Shown: one piece after another, positions 24,322 to 30,704 of the stretch
Numbering within the stretch: the stretch's first letter is position 1
Layout: each line of letters starts with the position of its first letter
DNA from: a virus
Direction: 5' to 3' (one strand)
Virus record (IMG/VR): IMGVR_UViG_3300046665_000548
Location: 496,001-560,000 of that record
DNA length: 64,000 nt
Program-made: the position numbers and the translations under genes
Notes under the pieces: generated by a model
The model's database searches: none
Told to the model about the DNA's origin: nothing
Seen by the model: the letters and a program-made list of their open reading frames with translations, nothing else

Positions 24322-25034
24322 TTGATTCGGCAAAACTCATCGGCGCGACCATAGACTTGGATTTCGACTTCCCAAGGATTTCTGAAGAAATCCTCGCCTG
24401 TCGGGACCTGTGGAAATACGCAAGGCCCAATAACGTTCAGATCGAAGATGGTATTGCGGGCCGAACTCCTTTTATGTCCGAGTCAAGGTCGAACTACGAA
24501 CGCCTAGAGTATTACGATACAAAGATGGCCGAGACAAAGAGTGGAGAATTTTCCGCAACTCGGCGCATGTATCTACGAACCTACGACGGTTTCGAGAACC
24601 CCTCTTTTCTCGTCACAAAAACAGTCCACGAAAACCTATGGAGATGGAGCGATGAGATCGCCACTCTCTGTCCTTATACAATCGAATGCATCGAAAGCCT
24701 TCCCATAGGAAAGCTAGGGGCTGTATGCTGTCTCATCATGGAGGATACATTTCTTCCAACGCATCGAGACTTCAATACCGAACAGAAAGACTATCACCAG
24801 TCGAGGAGCCTGGGCCTGAGTTTGATTCCGGAAACTGGAGGAGTTGGAACACAGATTTGGCATCCAGTCGAAAAGAAGCGTTACGAAATCAAAGGTAACT
24901 GTACAGTTTTCAACGACGCCATGTACCATGGGACAAGCCTCGTTCCGAGAAGGATCATCCTTCGTATCTTCGGGGAAATTGACTGGCAGAAGATTCTGTC
25001 AAAGGCAGTCCCAGAATCAGTTATCACTCTCTGA
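24318..25034 (+). CDS. 2-oxoglutarate/Fe(II)-dependent oxygenase, aspartyl hydroxylase-like
   Basis: A 238-residue protein of the double-stranded beta-helix fold. THRDF supplies the H-x-D iron ligands and YHGTSLVPRRIILR the distal His and the 2OG-binding Arg. SLGLSLIPETGGVGTQIWH matches its convergent paralogue at 25035-25721. The AUG overlaps the radical SAM stop (ATGA), so the two are coupled. The target could be a phage or host protein side chain. The two paralogues have directly abutting stop codons. Confidence 0.8.
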   Translation: MIDSAKLIGATIDLDFDFPRISEEILACRDLWKYARPNNVQIEDGIAGRTPFMSESRSNYERLEYYDTKMAETKSGEFSATRRMYLRTYDGFENPSFLVTKTVHENLWRWSDEIATLCPYTIECIESLPIGKLGAVCCLIMEDTFLPTHRDFNTEQKDYHQSRSLGLSLIPETGGVGTQIWHPVEKKRYEIKGNCTVFNDAMYHGTSLVPRRIILRIFGEIDWQKILSKAVPESVITL

Positions 25035-25721
25035 TCAGAGATACACGGCGGTGCCCTGATCGATATAGGGGCGCAACGCATCCAGGTCTAGCTCACCAAA
25101 AACTCGGACAATGATGCGCATGGGAGCGAAACCCACGCCGTGATACATCGCATCATCGAAGATCGTGCTATTGCCCTTTATCTCGTGAATTTTTTTCTCG
25201 GTAGGGTGCCAAATCTGTGTTCCAACGCCACCCGTCACCGGCACAAGAGCCAAACCAAGGCTCTTGGAACGATCTAAGCTATCTGGTTCTATATCTCGAT
25301 GAACTGGCAAGAACGTATTCTCGAAGATGATCGAAGCCACTGTGCCGATTCGTTTGAACGGCAGCCTTTCGACAACCTCTATCGTGTAGGGACATCGTTC
25401 TTTCGCCATTGCGGACCATTTCCACCGAGAGTGGTCTACTGATTTGGTTACGAGAAAGGACTGCGCTGAGAGACCGTCATAATCTTTGAGGTAAACTCTT
25501 CTCGCGGCTGTCGCCTCTCCCTGCGCTATCTTTTGCTCATACTGTTCCCGACTAGCAGACATGAACGGCGTTACGCCATCCAAACCTTCCTGCGCCAGAC
25601 TACCCTTGGCCCTTGGCCGCGCTGCAATCCAGAATTCACGGCAAGCAAGAATTTCGTCTCTCATCTTGTCATGATCGAATTCGATATTGAGACTTGCGCC
25701 GATAAGGCCATCAGTAAACAT
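25035..25721 (-). CDS. 2-oxoglutarate/Fe(II)-dependent oxygenase, paralogue of 24318
   Basis: A 228-residue paralogue of the upstream gene, convergent with it. It shares DEILACREFW, the VHRDI iron ligands, LVPVTGGVGTQIWHP and YHGVGFAPMRIIVR. Its stop begins at the base after the other gene's stop. The AUG lies 4 nt after a late promoter box, so leaderless expression is predicted, whereas the paralogue is coupled to the radical SAM gene. An inverted duplication followed by divergence is the simplest explanation. Confidence 0.8.
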   Translation of the reverse strand: MFTDGLIGASLNIEFDHDKMRDEILACREFWIAARPRAKGSLAQEGLDGVTPFMSASREQYEQKIAQGEATAARRVYLKDYDGLSAQSFLVTKSVDHSRWKWSAMAKERCPYTIEVVERLPFKRIGTVASIIFENTFLPVHRDIEPDSLDRSKSLGLALVPVTGGVGTQIWHPTEKKIHEIKGNSTIFDDAMYHGVGFAPMRIIVRVFGELDLDALRPYIDQGTAVYL

Positions 25722-25725
25722 CCAT

Positions 25726-25731
25726 TATTTA
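25726..25731 (-). promoter_or_regulatory. Late promoter box adjacent to start codon
   Basis: CATAAATA on the minus strand ends 4 nt before the AUG at 25721. Confidence 0.65.
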
Positions 25732-25777
25732 TGAGCATAAATGGATAACTATTAGACTGATCTTAGGAGAGATTGAG

Positions 25778-26068
25778 ATGATTAACCTGATAATCGATTT
25801 GCTGATGGACGGCAGTTTGAAGGCGGAATACTTTGATCCCAGCATTGCGAATGAACCACTCGCTCTAGGCGTCGTTCAGCTTACAGACGAAGATGATGCA
25901 TCATTCGATATCATTTGGAGCCTTCACGGCGGCAATTACGTCGCGTTCGATACGAACCCGATTATGCTTGCCGTGCTGGACAAACTGGATGGAACGCTGG
26001 AATCAGGTCGTTTGTTGTTGAGCCAGGAAGCAGTCGCGACGCTGACCGGTCTGGCCGACGCGCTTTAA
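25778..26068 (+). CDS. Hypothetical acidic protein
   Basis: A 96-residue acidic protein of unknown function, predicted alpha/beta, starting MINLIIDLLMDG with TTAGGAGAGATTG as the ribosome-binding site. Its stop codon overlaps the late promoter box of the next gene. Confidence 0.65.
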   Translation: MINLIIDLLMDGSLKAEYFDPSIANEPLALGVVQLTDEDDASFDIIWSLHGGNYVAFDTNPIMLAVLDKLDGTLESGRLLLSQEAVATLTGLADAL

Positions 26069-26071
26069 ATA
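26066..26071 (+). promoter_or_regulatory. Late promoter box adjacent to start codon
   Basis: TTTAAATA ends 4 nt before the AUG at 26076 and overlaps the TAA of the preceding gene. Confidence 0.65.
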
Positions 26072-26075
26072 CGTC

Positions 26076-26621
26076 ATGGATATTCGCGAGATAAAAGCTA
26101 TCGTTGATAGTCGTGTAGCCGCGTCTGCCCCGCTGTATCGCTGGGTGGACGATAAGGGCGCTCTCGCCTATATCCGTCGCGACGCCATGGTTGGTCGCAC
26201 CAAACACTACATTCCAAAAGCCATGATCCCTAACGTCAATAAGTACGGTCGCGCAACATGGTTCACCGGTCTGAGCTTCAGCCGAGATGACGCCAGATGG
26301 AATATCGCAGGTAGTTGCTGTTTCGTCGTAAGCGGCATCCCGAATGATTGTTTCAACATAAACGGACAGGCCGTCTACAACTACGGGCAGGCCGTAGCAT
26401 CGCGGTCTTGCGGACCAGACGAACTACAACAGTACGAACAAAACGCGGTCGAGGACAGTCAGAACGAGCCGGACGAGACATTCGTTGTAGGAAACATCCA
26501 GATGCTGTCGAAATATCTAGCTGAGATCAGAATCAAAAATAGCATTCCTCCTAAAGTTCTTGCTGCGGTCAGATCGTATAGCGAGCAAAACAACATTCAG
26601 CTTACGGTGGTCGGGCAATGA
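26076..26621 (+). CDS. ADP-ribosyltransferase-like phage protein
   Basis: A 181-residue protein with the order typical of ART-like phage proteins. LYRWVDDKGALAYIRRDAM (about residues 20-38) is followed by FTGLSFSRDDARW (about 63-75), and DETFVVGNIQMLSKYLAEIRI lies near the C-terminus. These could supply the R/H, S-x-S and E regions. The sequence is diverged, so activity is not assured. It is leaderless behind a late promoter and overlaps a gene with a capsid-targeting-like N-terminus. It could be an injected or late effector. Confidence 0.5.
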   Translation: MDIREIKAIVDSRVAASAPLYRWVDDKGALAYIRRDAMVGRTKHYIPKAMIPNVNKYGRATWFTGLSFSRDDARWNIAGSCCFVVSGIPNDCFNINGQAVYNYGQAVASRSCGPDELQQYEQNAVEDSQNEPDETFVVGNIQMLSKYLAEIRIKNSIPPKVLAAVRSYSEQNNIQLTVVGQ

Positions 26622-27001
26622 ACATGCGCGATATCATGACGTTGATCGAAGGTGATGGAAAATTTCCGAAACCATTCCATCCTTTCTATCTACCTCCTTC
26701 GGCCATCAAATTTTACGACGATCCATATTCCGGAGCCGGAGATGACGGCTACACGGTAGCCGACCTCAAGGCAGAGGTTGAAGAAGATGGTGAAATTCTA
26801 TACTGCATTCAGGTTGGCAAGAGCCGTCTTGAAATGCCGAAGGGTGACCATTCGATTTTCGCGTTCAACGGCAATCATCGACTTGCCGTCGCAAAAGAAT
26901 TGAACCTGCCCGAAATCATCTGCGAAAACGCTTCAGGTATGGACGATGCTTATCCGCTGTCCATTGAAGAGATCGTTCAGTTAGGAGGAAGATTGCTGTG
27001 A
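26618..27001 (+). CDS. ParB/sulfiredoxin-like fold protein with capsid-targeting-like N-terminus
   Basis: A 127-residue protein. FAFNGNHRLAVAKELN (about residues 87-102) is the G-N-H-R motif of ParB/Srx-like nucleotide-binding domains, and SIEEI near the end fits the rest of the small domain. The N-terminus MNMRDIMTLIEG ends in LIE-G, a possible prohead protease site, and resembles the neighbour at 26998. It overlaps genes on both sides by 4 nt. Function is unknown; capsid packaging is hypothesised. Confidence 0.65.
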   Translation: MNMRDIMTLIEGDGKFPKPFHPFYLPPSAIKFYDDPYSGAGDDGYTVADLKAEVEEDGEILYCIQVGKSRLEMPKGDHSIFAFNGNHRLAVAKELNLPEIICENASGMDDAYPLSIEEIVQLGGRLL

Positions 27002-27660
27002 AAATGCGCGATATGCTGAATCTCATTGAAGGCGTGGGTACTGAAGCTCAAAAGAACGTCGAGCTAAAGCGTCTCGAAGCTGAACGCCTTCGTCTTACTC
27101 ATCGCCTCACCAACAGCGGGCTTCAGTCAGATAAACAAACCATCATCACAAAGCTTGAAGCCATCGAAGCACAGATCGAAAAGCTGAGTGGAGGATCGAC
27201 ACCCCTGGAAGAAGGGTCGATGCCGCCGAACGTTGAAGCATTCATGAACGAATACTACGAAGCAACGGCCGATCATCCGTTCTCGCGGAACGCTCGCGTG
27301 TTCAATAACATCGCGACATTGGAGGTTAGCCCGTTCGGTCCCGGCGTTCACATCTCGGATGTTCTCGCCCTAGAGAAGCGCCAGGGCGCGGGAAAGGCCG
27401 CAATGCAGTTCCTATGCGGACTCGCGGATAAACACGGCGTCACGCTGGACCTGACCGCCAAGGCTTACATGGATAAGCACAGCAGCCCGGAGACGATGGA
27501 TACAAAGAACCTGAAGAAATGGTACGTCAGCTTCGGCTTCGTATCCCAGGGCGGCTACGAGGAAGATGGTTTCGACATGGAGCGAAAGCCTAAGAAGGCG
27601 TTGAAGCTCGGGGGAGCCGACAAGACGATCAAGCTGCGTGGATTCCGCAAGGATCACTAA
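26998..27660 (+). CDS. GNAT-type acetyltransferase with capsid-targeting-like N-terminus
   Basis: A 220-residue protein with a GUG start overlapping the previous stop. Residues 1-12, MKMRDMLNLIEG, resemble a T4 capsid-targeting peptide with an LIE-G cleavage site. A Glu/Leu-rich coiled coil spans about residues 18-62. The C-terminal GNAT domain has ISDVLALEKRQGAGKAA (acetyl-CoA loop Q-x-x-G-x-G/A), LTAKAY, and WYVSFGF. The end is a basic tail. If packaged and cleaved, it could acetylate a host target soon after injection. Confidence 0.75.
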   Translation: MKMRDMLNLIEGVGTEAQKNVELKRLEAERLRLTHRLTNSGLQSDKQTIITKLEAIEAQIEKLSGGSTPLEEGSMPPNVEAFMNEYYEATADHPFSRNARVFNNIATLEVSPFGPGVHISDVLALEKRQGAGKAAMQFLCGLADKHGVTLDLTAKAYMDKHSSPETMDTKNLKKWYVSFGFVSQGGYEEDGFDMERKPKKALKLGGADKTIKLRGFRKDH

Positions 27661-27684
27661 AACCAAAATATCCGAAAATAGTTG

Positions 27685-27717
27685 TTGACGCGCCAAATCT
27701 CGTCGGTTATATAAATA
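27685..27717 (+). promoter_or_regulatory. Overlapping early-type and late promoters upstream of tRNA region
   Basis: TTGACG (27685-27690), 16 nt, TTATAT (27707-27712) overlaps a perfect late box TATAAATA (27710-27717). The AUG of a tiny frame at 27723 follows 5 nt after the late box. The unit could be transcribed throughout infection. Confidence 0.7.
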
Positions 27718-27897
27718 GGATCATGAGCACGATGCACACCATCATGGCCTTTACGGCCTCTGACGAACGCGAGGAAGATATTTTCTCGCGGTAACCGTGC
27801 TCATACACGGTCACCGCAAACGCGGTGACCTGTTCAAGAGACATTCGTGTCTCTTTGGATAGCTCCCGCTCCGGATGTACGAGTGGGGGCTTTTTTT
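27718..27897 (+). ncRNA. Structured leader or small RNA with terminator
   Basis: A compact unit with four hairpins: 27794-27799/27806-27811; 27809-27817/27822-27830 (9 bp); 27838-27843/27848-27853 with a UUCG loop; and 27862-27871/27881-27890 followed by seven T residues (27891-27897), a clear terminator. CATGAGCACG at the start is complementary to CGTGCTCAT at 27796-27804, which would hide the start codon of the tiny frame and exclude the first hairpin. This resembles an attenuator or stable small RNA ahead of the tRNA genes. Confidence 0.6.
27723..27794 (+). CDS. Possible leader peptide, 23 codons
   Basis: A 23-residue frame, MSTMHTIMAFTASDEREED and five more residues, whose AUG lies 5 nt after a late promoter. 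Its stop overlaps the first hairpin and its start can pair with 27796-27804, the design seen in translational attenuators. It is too short to judge coding on its own. Confidence 0.35.
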   Translation: MSTMHTIMAFTASDEREEDIFSR

Positions 27898-27924
27898 ATG
27901 CCCTCATAAAATAAGACCCCCTTT

Positions 27925-28000
27925 GGGGATGTAGCTCAATGGTTAGAGCGTCCGCCTGTCGAGCGGAAGGTTGCGGGTTCGAGTCCCGTCATTCCCGCCA
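27925..28000 (+). tRNA. tRNA-Asp (GTC)
   Basis: A 76-nt cloverleaf with acceptor stem GGGGATG/CATTCCC, anticodon loop CTGTCGA (anticodon GTC), T-arm GCGGG-TTCGAGT-CCCGT, and encoded CCA. Confidence 0.93.
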
Positions 28001-28001
28001 C

Positions 28002-28076
28002 GCTTCCATCGTCTAGTGGTTAGGACGTTGCCCTCTCAAGGCAAAAACGCGGGTTCGAATCCCGCTGGAAGCACCA
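28002..28076 (+). tRNA. tRNA-Glu (CTC)
   Basis: A 75-nt cloverleaf with acceptor GCTTCCA/TGGAAGC, anticodon loop CTCTCAA (anticodon CTC) and encoded CCA. Only one nucleotide separates it from the previous tRNA. Confidence 0.92.
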
Positions 28077-28090
28077 CAAATTTTGGTTAC

Positions 28091-28168
28091 GGGACGCTCC
28101 TCTAAACGGAATAGGAGCCCTCTTTTTCACAGAGGAGAATGTCGGTTCGAGTCCGACGCGTCCTGCCA
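28091..28168 (+). tRNA. tRNA-Glu (TTC), first copy
   Basis: A 78-nt cloverleaf with acceptor GGGACGC/GCGTCCT (first pair G-U), D-stem CTC/GAG, anticodon stem CCTCT/AGAGG with loop TTTTCAC (anticodon TTC), T-arm GTCGG/CCGAC and encoded CCA. It is unlike the other TTC tRNA, so it is not a simple duplication. Confidence 0.82.
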
Positions 28169-28169
28169 C

Positions 28170-28245
28170 GCATCCATCGGCTAAAGGTAAGGCCGCTCGC
28201 CTTTCAAGCGAGAAATCTAGGGTTCGAGTCCCAGTGGATGCACCA
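28170..28245 (+). tRNA. tRNA-Glu (TTC), second copy
   Basis: A 76-nt cloverleaf with acceptor GCATCCA/TGGATGC, anticodon stem CTCGC/GCGAG with loop CTTTCAA (anticodon TTC) and encoded CCA. The T-stem TAGGG/CCCAG has one A-A mismatch. The HNH gene overlaps its 3' part in antisense. Confidence 0.85.
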
Positions 28246-28594
28246 CTCCCTGCGGCACCATCTCCGTGTGTCCAAAATGTTCCAGCCTGTGACAGCATGC
28301 ACAGAGGGTCATGAGGTTGGCCGGATCATTATTGCTGTGATTTCGATCAATATGATGAACATCCATTTGACACGTGTGTTTAGCAACAAATCCACACTCC
28401 TCGCAGATCATCCCCACTGATTTTCGGTATTTTGAGAAAGTCCTGTAGCCACTTTTCCGGTAGAGGCGGCTGTTACACGTACTACACATGGCACGAAAAG
28501 CACCATTGCCTTTGGGTTTCTGAGGATTTTTACTGCATACGACGCAAGTACCTTGGATGTGGGACGGTTCTGGTTTTCTGTGTTTCCATGTCAT
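28217..28594 (-). CDS. HNH endonuclease, probable homing type
   Basis: A 125-residue protein with CVVC and CSTC pairs at the N-terminus, CEECGF, and the HNH core VHHIDRNHSNNDPANLM followed by CACCHRLEH. This is the zinc-stabilised HNH fold of phage homing endonucleases. The AUG at 28594 is 5 nt after a perfect TATAAATA, so the longer frame to 28675 is not needed. The last codons are encoded by the complement of tRNA-Glu (28217-28245), an unusual antisense overlap. Confidence 0.88.
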   Translation of the reverse strand: MTWKHRKPEPSHIQGTCVVCSKNPQKPKGNGAFRAMCSTCNSRLYRKSGYRTFSKYRKSVGMICEECGFVAKHTCQMDVHHIDRNHSNNDPANLMTLCACCHRLEHFGHTEMVPQGVVHPLGLEP

Positions 28595-28599
28595 CTTTG

Positions 28600-28607
28600 T
28601 ATTTATA
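28600..28607 (-). promoter_or_regulatory. Late promoter TATAAATA for HNH gene
   Basis: A perfect TATAAATA on the minus strand, 5 nt before the AUG at 28594; leaderless expression is predicted. Confidence 0.8.
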
Positions 28608-28637
28608 AAAGGACCCGCATAATATGCAGGTCCTTTT
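28607..28637. terminator. Bidirectional hairpin terminator
   Basis: AAAAGGACC (28607-28615) pairs with GGTCCTTTT (28629-28637), and GCAT/ATGC extend the stem. It ends the plus-strand tRNA unit and insulates the early promoter that begins at 28640. Confidence 0.75.
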
Positions 28638-28639
28638 GC

Positions 28640-28667
28640 TTGACACTTCTCCGATTCGTGGTAGATT
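28640..28667 (+). promoter_or_regulatory. Early-type extended -10 promoter
   Basis: TTGACA, 16 nt ending TGG, TAGATT (28662-28667), then a 22-nt leader with AGAGGAGA before the AUG at 28690. It drives the small-gene train starting there. Confidence 0.8.
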
Positions 28668-28689
28668 GGGTTCATAGAGGAGAACGCGA

Positions 28690-28863
28690 ATGTCTGATTT
28701 TCACACCAATCTTCAAAGCCTTAACATTGGCATGGGTGAAAACAATTATGACCGTTACAAGCTGATCGCCCTCTATAAGAAGGAGATTGGTTCTTCTCCG
28801 AAGCGCGGTACCGCTATCGCGGTCATTGTGCAGGCAATCGTTGACCATCGGCGGGGGCAGTAA
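28690..28863 (+). CDS. Small early protein
   Basis: A 57-residue protein beginning MSDFHTNLQSLNIGMGENN, first gene behind a strong early-type promoter, with AGAGGAGAACGCGA before the AUG. Its stop overlaps the next start (TAATG). It is not recognised; early host-modifying function is plausible by position. Confidence 0.7.
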   Translation: MSDFHTNLQSLNIGMGENNYDRYKLIALYKKEIGSSPKRGTAIAVIVQAIVDHRRGQ

Positions 28864-29225
28864 TGACCAAGATCACCATCGGCTATCACACGCGCCTCTA
28901 CGGGCAGAATTCCGTCAAGGTCACGGGCGGCGCTTTCGGCGGCTCACTCGATCTTGAGACGGCGAATCGTCTCGTCAAGCATCATTTCACCGTCATCGTG
29001 AAGCAGTCCGGCACCCCGGTATTTGTCGATAGGGAGGGCCGTGAGGTCACCCTGTATATCACGGTCGATCCCGGATCAACCGAGGCAGGCAAGCTGGCTA
29101 TTGCGGCGGACCGTGCAGAGCGTGACAATCGGGCGAAGATCGAGGACGAGAAGCGCGCTCGCGTTAATGAGTTGCTCGACGGTATGAGCATGGATGATGC
29201 GTTGAAGCTCCTAGGAGGGGCTTGA
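28863..29225 (+). CDS. Early hypothetical protein
   Basis: A 120-residue protein with a beta-rich N-terminal half (TIGYHTRLYGQNSVKVTGG) and a charged C-terminal coiled coil (residues 75-105). It is coupled to the preceding small gene. The next early promoter begins within its stop region. Confidence 0.7.
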   Translation: MTKITIGYHTRLYGQNSVKVTGGAFGGSLDLETANRLVKHHFTVIVKQSGTPVFVDREGREVTLYITVDPGSTEAGKLAIAADRAERDNRAKIEDEKRARVNELLDGMSMDDALKLLGGA

Positions 29226-29249
29226 CATACTCCAAATCTATGGTAGATT
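29222..29249 (+). promoter_or_regulatory. Early-type extended -10 promoter before structured RNA
   Basis: TTGACA (29222-29227), 16 nt ending TGG, TAGATT (29244-29249). Start is expected near 29256, about 230 nt before the next gene. Confidence 0.8.
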
Positions 29250-29255
29250 GAGTCT

Positions 29256-29485
29256 ATAGGGAAGTCGTTTTAAGGCTTAAAGATTCCGTGCGCGCTACGT
29301 TGTAGCAGACGGCGGCGATGTAGGTGTGAGCGGCCTACCTTCCCTAGCATTCCTGAGTGCAGCTAGCTGACTGGCTGTCGTACGAAAGCTAAACCATAAC
29401 AGCCTCCATGGTTTAGTTGCTGCACTCTGGAATGCTCCTGAAAGAATAATTTCACTTAGACGTTTCCACTGAAAGAATAGTTTCA
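29256..29485 (+). ncRNA. Structured RNA or long 5' leader
   Basis: No open frame exists here, but pairing is extensive. TAGGGAAG (29257-29264) pairs with CTTCCCTA (29339-29346) around small hairpins at 29294-29306 and 29321-29337. AGCATTCC-TG-AGTGCAGC (29346-29363) pairs with GCTGCACT-CT-GGAATGCT (29419-29436) around a 9-bp hairpin, 29389-29397 with 29408-29416. Two copies of a TGAAA-GAATA(A/G)-TTTCA stem follow (29439-29454 and 29469-29485), the second just before the gene start. It may be an independent small RNA or a regulatory leader for 29488. Confidence 0.6.
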
Positions 29486-29487
29486 GG

Positions 29488-29838
29488 ATGACTATGAAGC
29501 GCAAGCCAACGTTCGTATCCTTCTCGCTGAGCGACACCAACGGGCAATACGTCAATGGTGTCGCCATCGAGGTTGACCGCGTTGGCTTTCACGGCTTCTC
29601 GGATGACGGGCTATTGTTCGACATCTATTGGCAGGACGGTTTCGCGGAGCGGCGGGCGCTGAATGGACAGCGTTACGGGAGCTTTGAGATTGGCGAGCAG
29701 AAGGGCACCGTCGTCTCGTTCCTGATCCAGGGCGAATACCCGGCGAACCGTCTGATCACTCGTGAAGAATTTCACCGCATGTTCGGCGTCGAACGTGTTT
29801 GCAACGCCCTCGGGCATTTTACCATGGCGGGGCGATGA
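29488..29838 (+). CDS. Early hypothetical protein after structured leader
   Basis: A 116-residue protein with strand-rich sequence (FVSFSLSDTNGQYVNGVAIE) and no known motif. An AUG at 29494 preceded by AGGATGACT may be the true start rather than 29488. Its leader contains the stem-loops described for 29256-29485, so translation may be regulated. Confidence 0.7.
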   Translation: MTMKRKPTFVSFSLSDTNGQYVNGVAIEVDRVGFHGFSDDGLLFDIYWQDGFAERRALNGQRYGSFEIGEQKGTVVSFLIQGEYPANRLITREEFHRMFGVERVCNALGHFTMAGR

Positions 29839-30179
29839 CCGTTATTCTCCAAAAGCGTCTCGCTCACAAAGAGTTTCAGACGGAGGTCACGGCTGCTCAG
29901 TGGTCCGACCTCCTTTCTCCTTTTCACGAAGCTACTCGGCACCACACGGCTAATCTTGCCGCTCATGGTTGGGACGTGATCCTTCTCGATCCAGCCTATC
30001 TCTTTGTGGGCTGCCAATGGTATCCCAAGTCGGATTGTTATTTTTTCACGCCGCACGATCCGGGTACTCGCAAGTACACCACGCTTCGGCAGCTTTCTCC
30101 GGAAGAGCATGCTAAGCTCTACCCTACCAAGCTGCTCGATCTTGCTGCTCTCGAAACTCTCTATGGAGAGATCATCTGA
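29835..30179 (+). CDS. Early hypothetical protein
   Basis: A 114-residue protein starting MTVILQKRLAHKEFQTEV, with an aromatic-rich centre (FVGCQWYPKSDCYFF). It is coupled at both ends by short overlaps. Unknown function. Confidence 0.65.
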   Translation: MTVILQKRLAHKEFQTEVTAAQWSDLLSPFHEATRHHTANLAAHGWDVILLDPAYLFVGCQWYPKSDCYFFTPHDPGTRKYTTLRQLSPEEHAKLYPTKLLDLAALETLYGEII

Positions 30180-30502
30180 TGCCCCGTTATGCTTTCTCTT
30201 GGCCGCGTTTGAACGGAGATCAGCCGACGACTTGCGTCCGCCAAGCGGAGACTCTGCGCGAGGCCGTGATCGCGGCCATGCGCGACCATGGCTCGGCCCT
30301 CAACGGCTGTTCCGTGTTCGTGGATGGCAGCGCCAAGGCCGTTGCTAAGATGGAATGGCGCTGGCCCGGCCCAGTGGTGAATTTCGGTGAGGATCGTGTC
30401 CGCGTTCGACTGGCCCCGGCCGGTTCATGGCAGGGCGCACGCGAAGCTCTCGATTACAAGCATGCACGATATGAGGATCATCATCATGAAGCGCGAAAGT
30501 GA
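30179..30502 (+). CDS. Early hypothetical protein
   Basis: A 107-residue protein starting MPRYAFSWPRLNGDQ, with a helix of about 20 residues and an ending rich in His, Glu and Arg. It begins on the last base of the preceding stop codon. Not recognised. Confidence 0.65.
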   Translation: MPRYAFSWPRLNGDQPTTCVRQAETLREAVIAAMRDHGSALNGCSVFVDGSAKAVAKMEWRWPGPVVNFGEDRVRVRLAPAGSWQGAREALDYKHARYEDHHHEARK

Positions 30503-30704
30503 ATACGCCGTCTACATGACGGACACGGACGGCTCTGAACGGAAGGCTTGCACGGTCACCGCCAAAAGCGAAGGCCACGCAAAAGCAATCGCACGCCACC
30601 TGGGCCACACTCGGCTGACCAGCGCCGAACCGGATGTAACCACGATGACCCCGGAAGCACTGGAACTGCATCTCTATGCCAAACACGGAAAGCAAGCCCC
30701 ATGA
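30486..30704 (+). CDS. Small early protein
   Basis: A 72-residue protein starting MKRESEYAVYMTDTDG, overlapping the upstream gene by 17 nt and preceded by GAGGATCATC. It is a predicted small alpha/beta protein with no known motif. Confidence 0.6.
   Translation: MKRESEYAVYMTDTDGSERKACTVTAKSEGHAKAIARHLGHTRLTSAEPDVTTMTPEALELHLYAKHGKQAP

Noticed and set aside
28020-28298. Minus-strand frame of 92 codons across the tRNAs
   Set aside because: It is the classical spurious translation of tRNA complements (the repeated RVGLEPT-type and DSNPRF-type text) and has no independent support.
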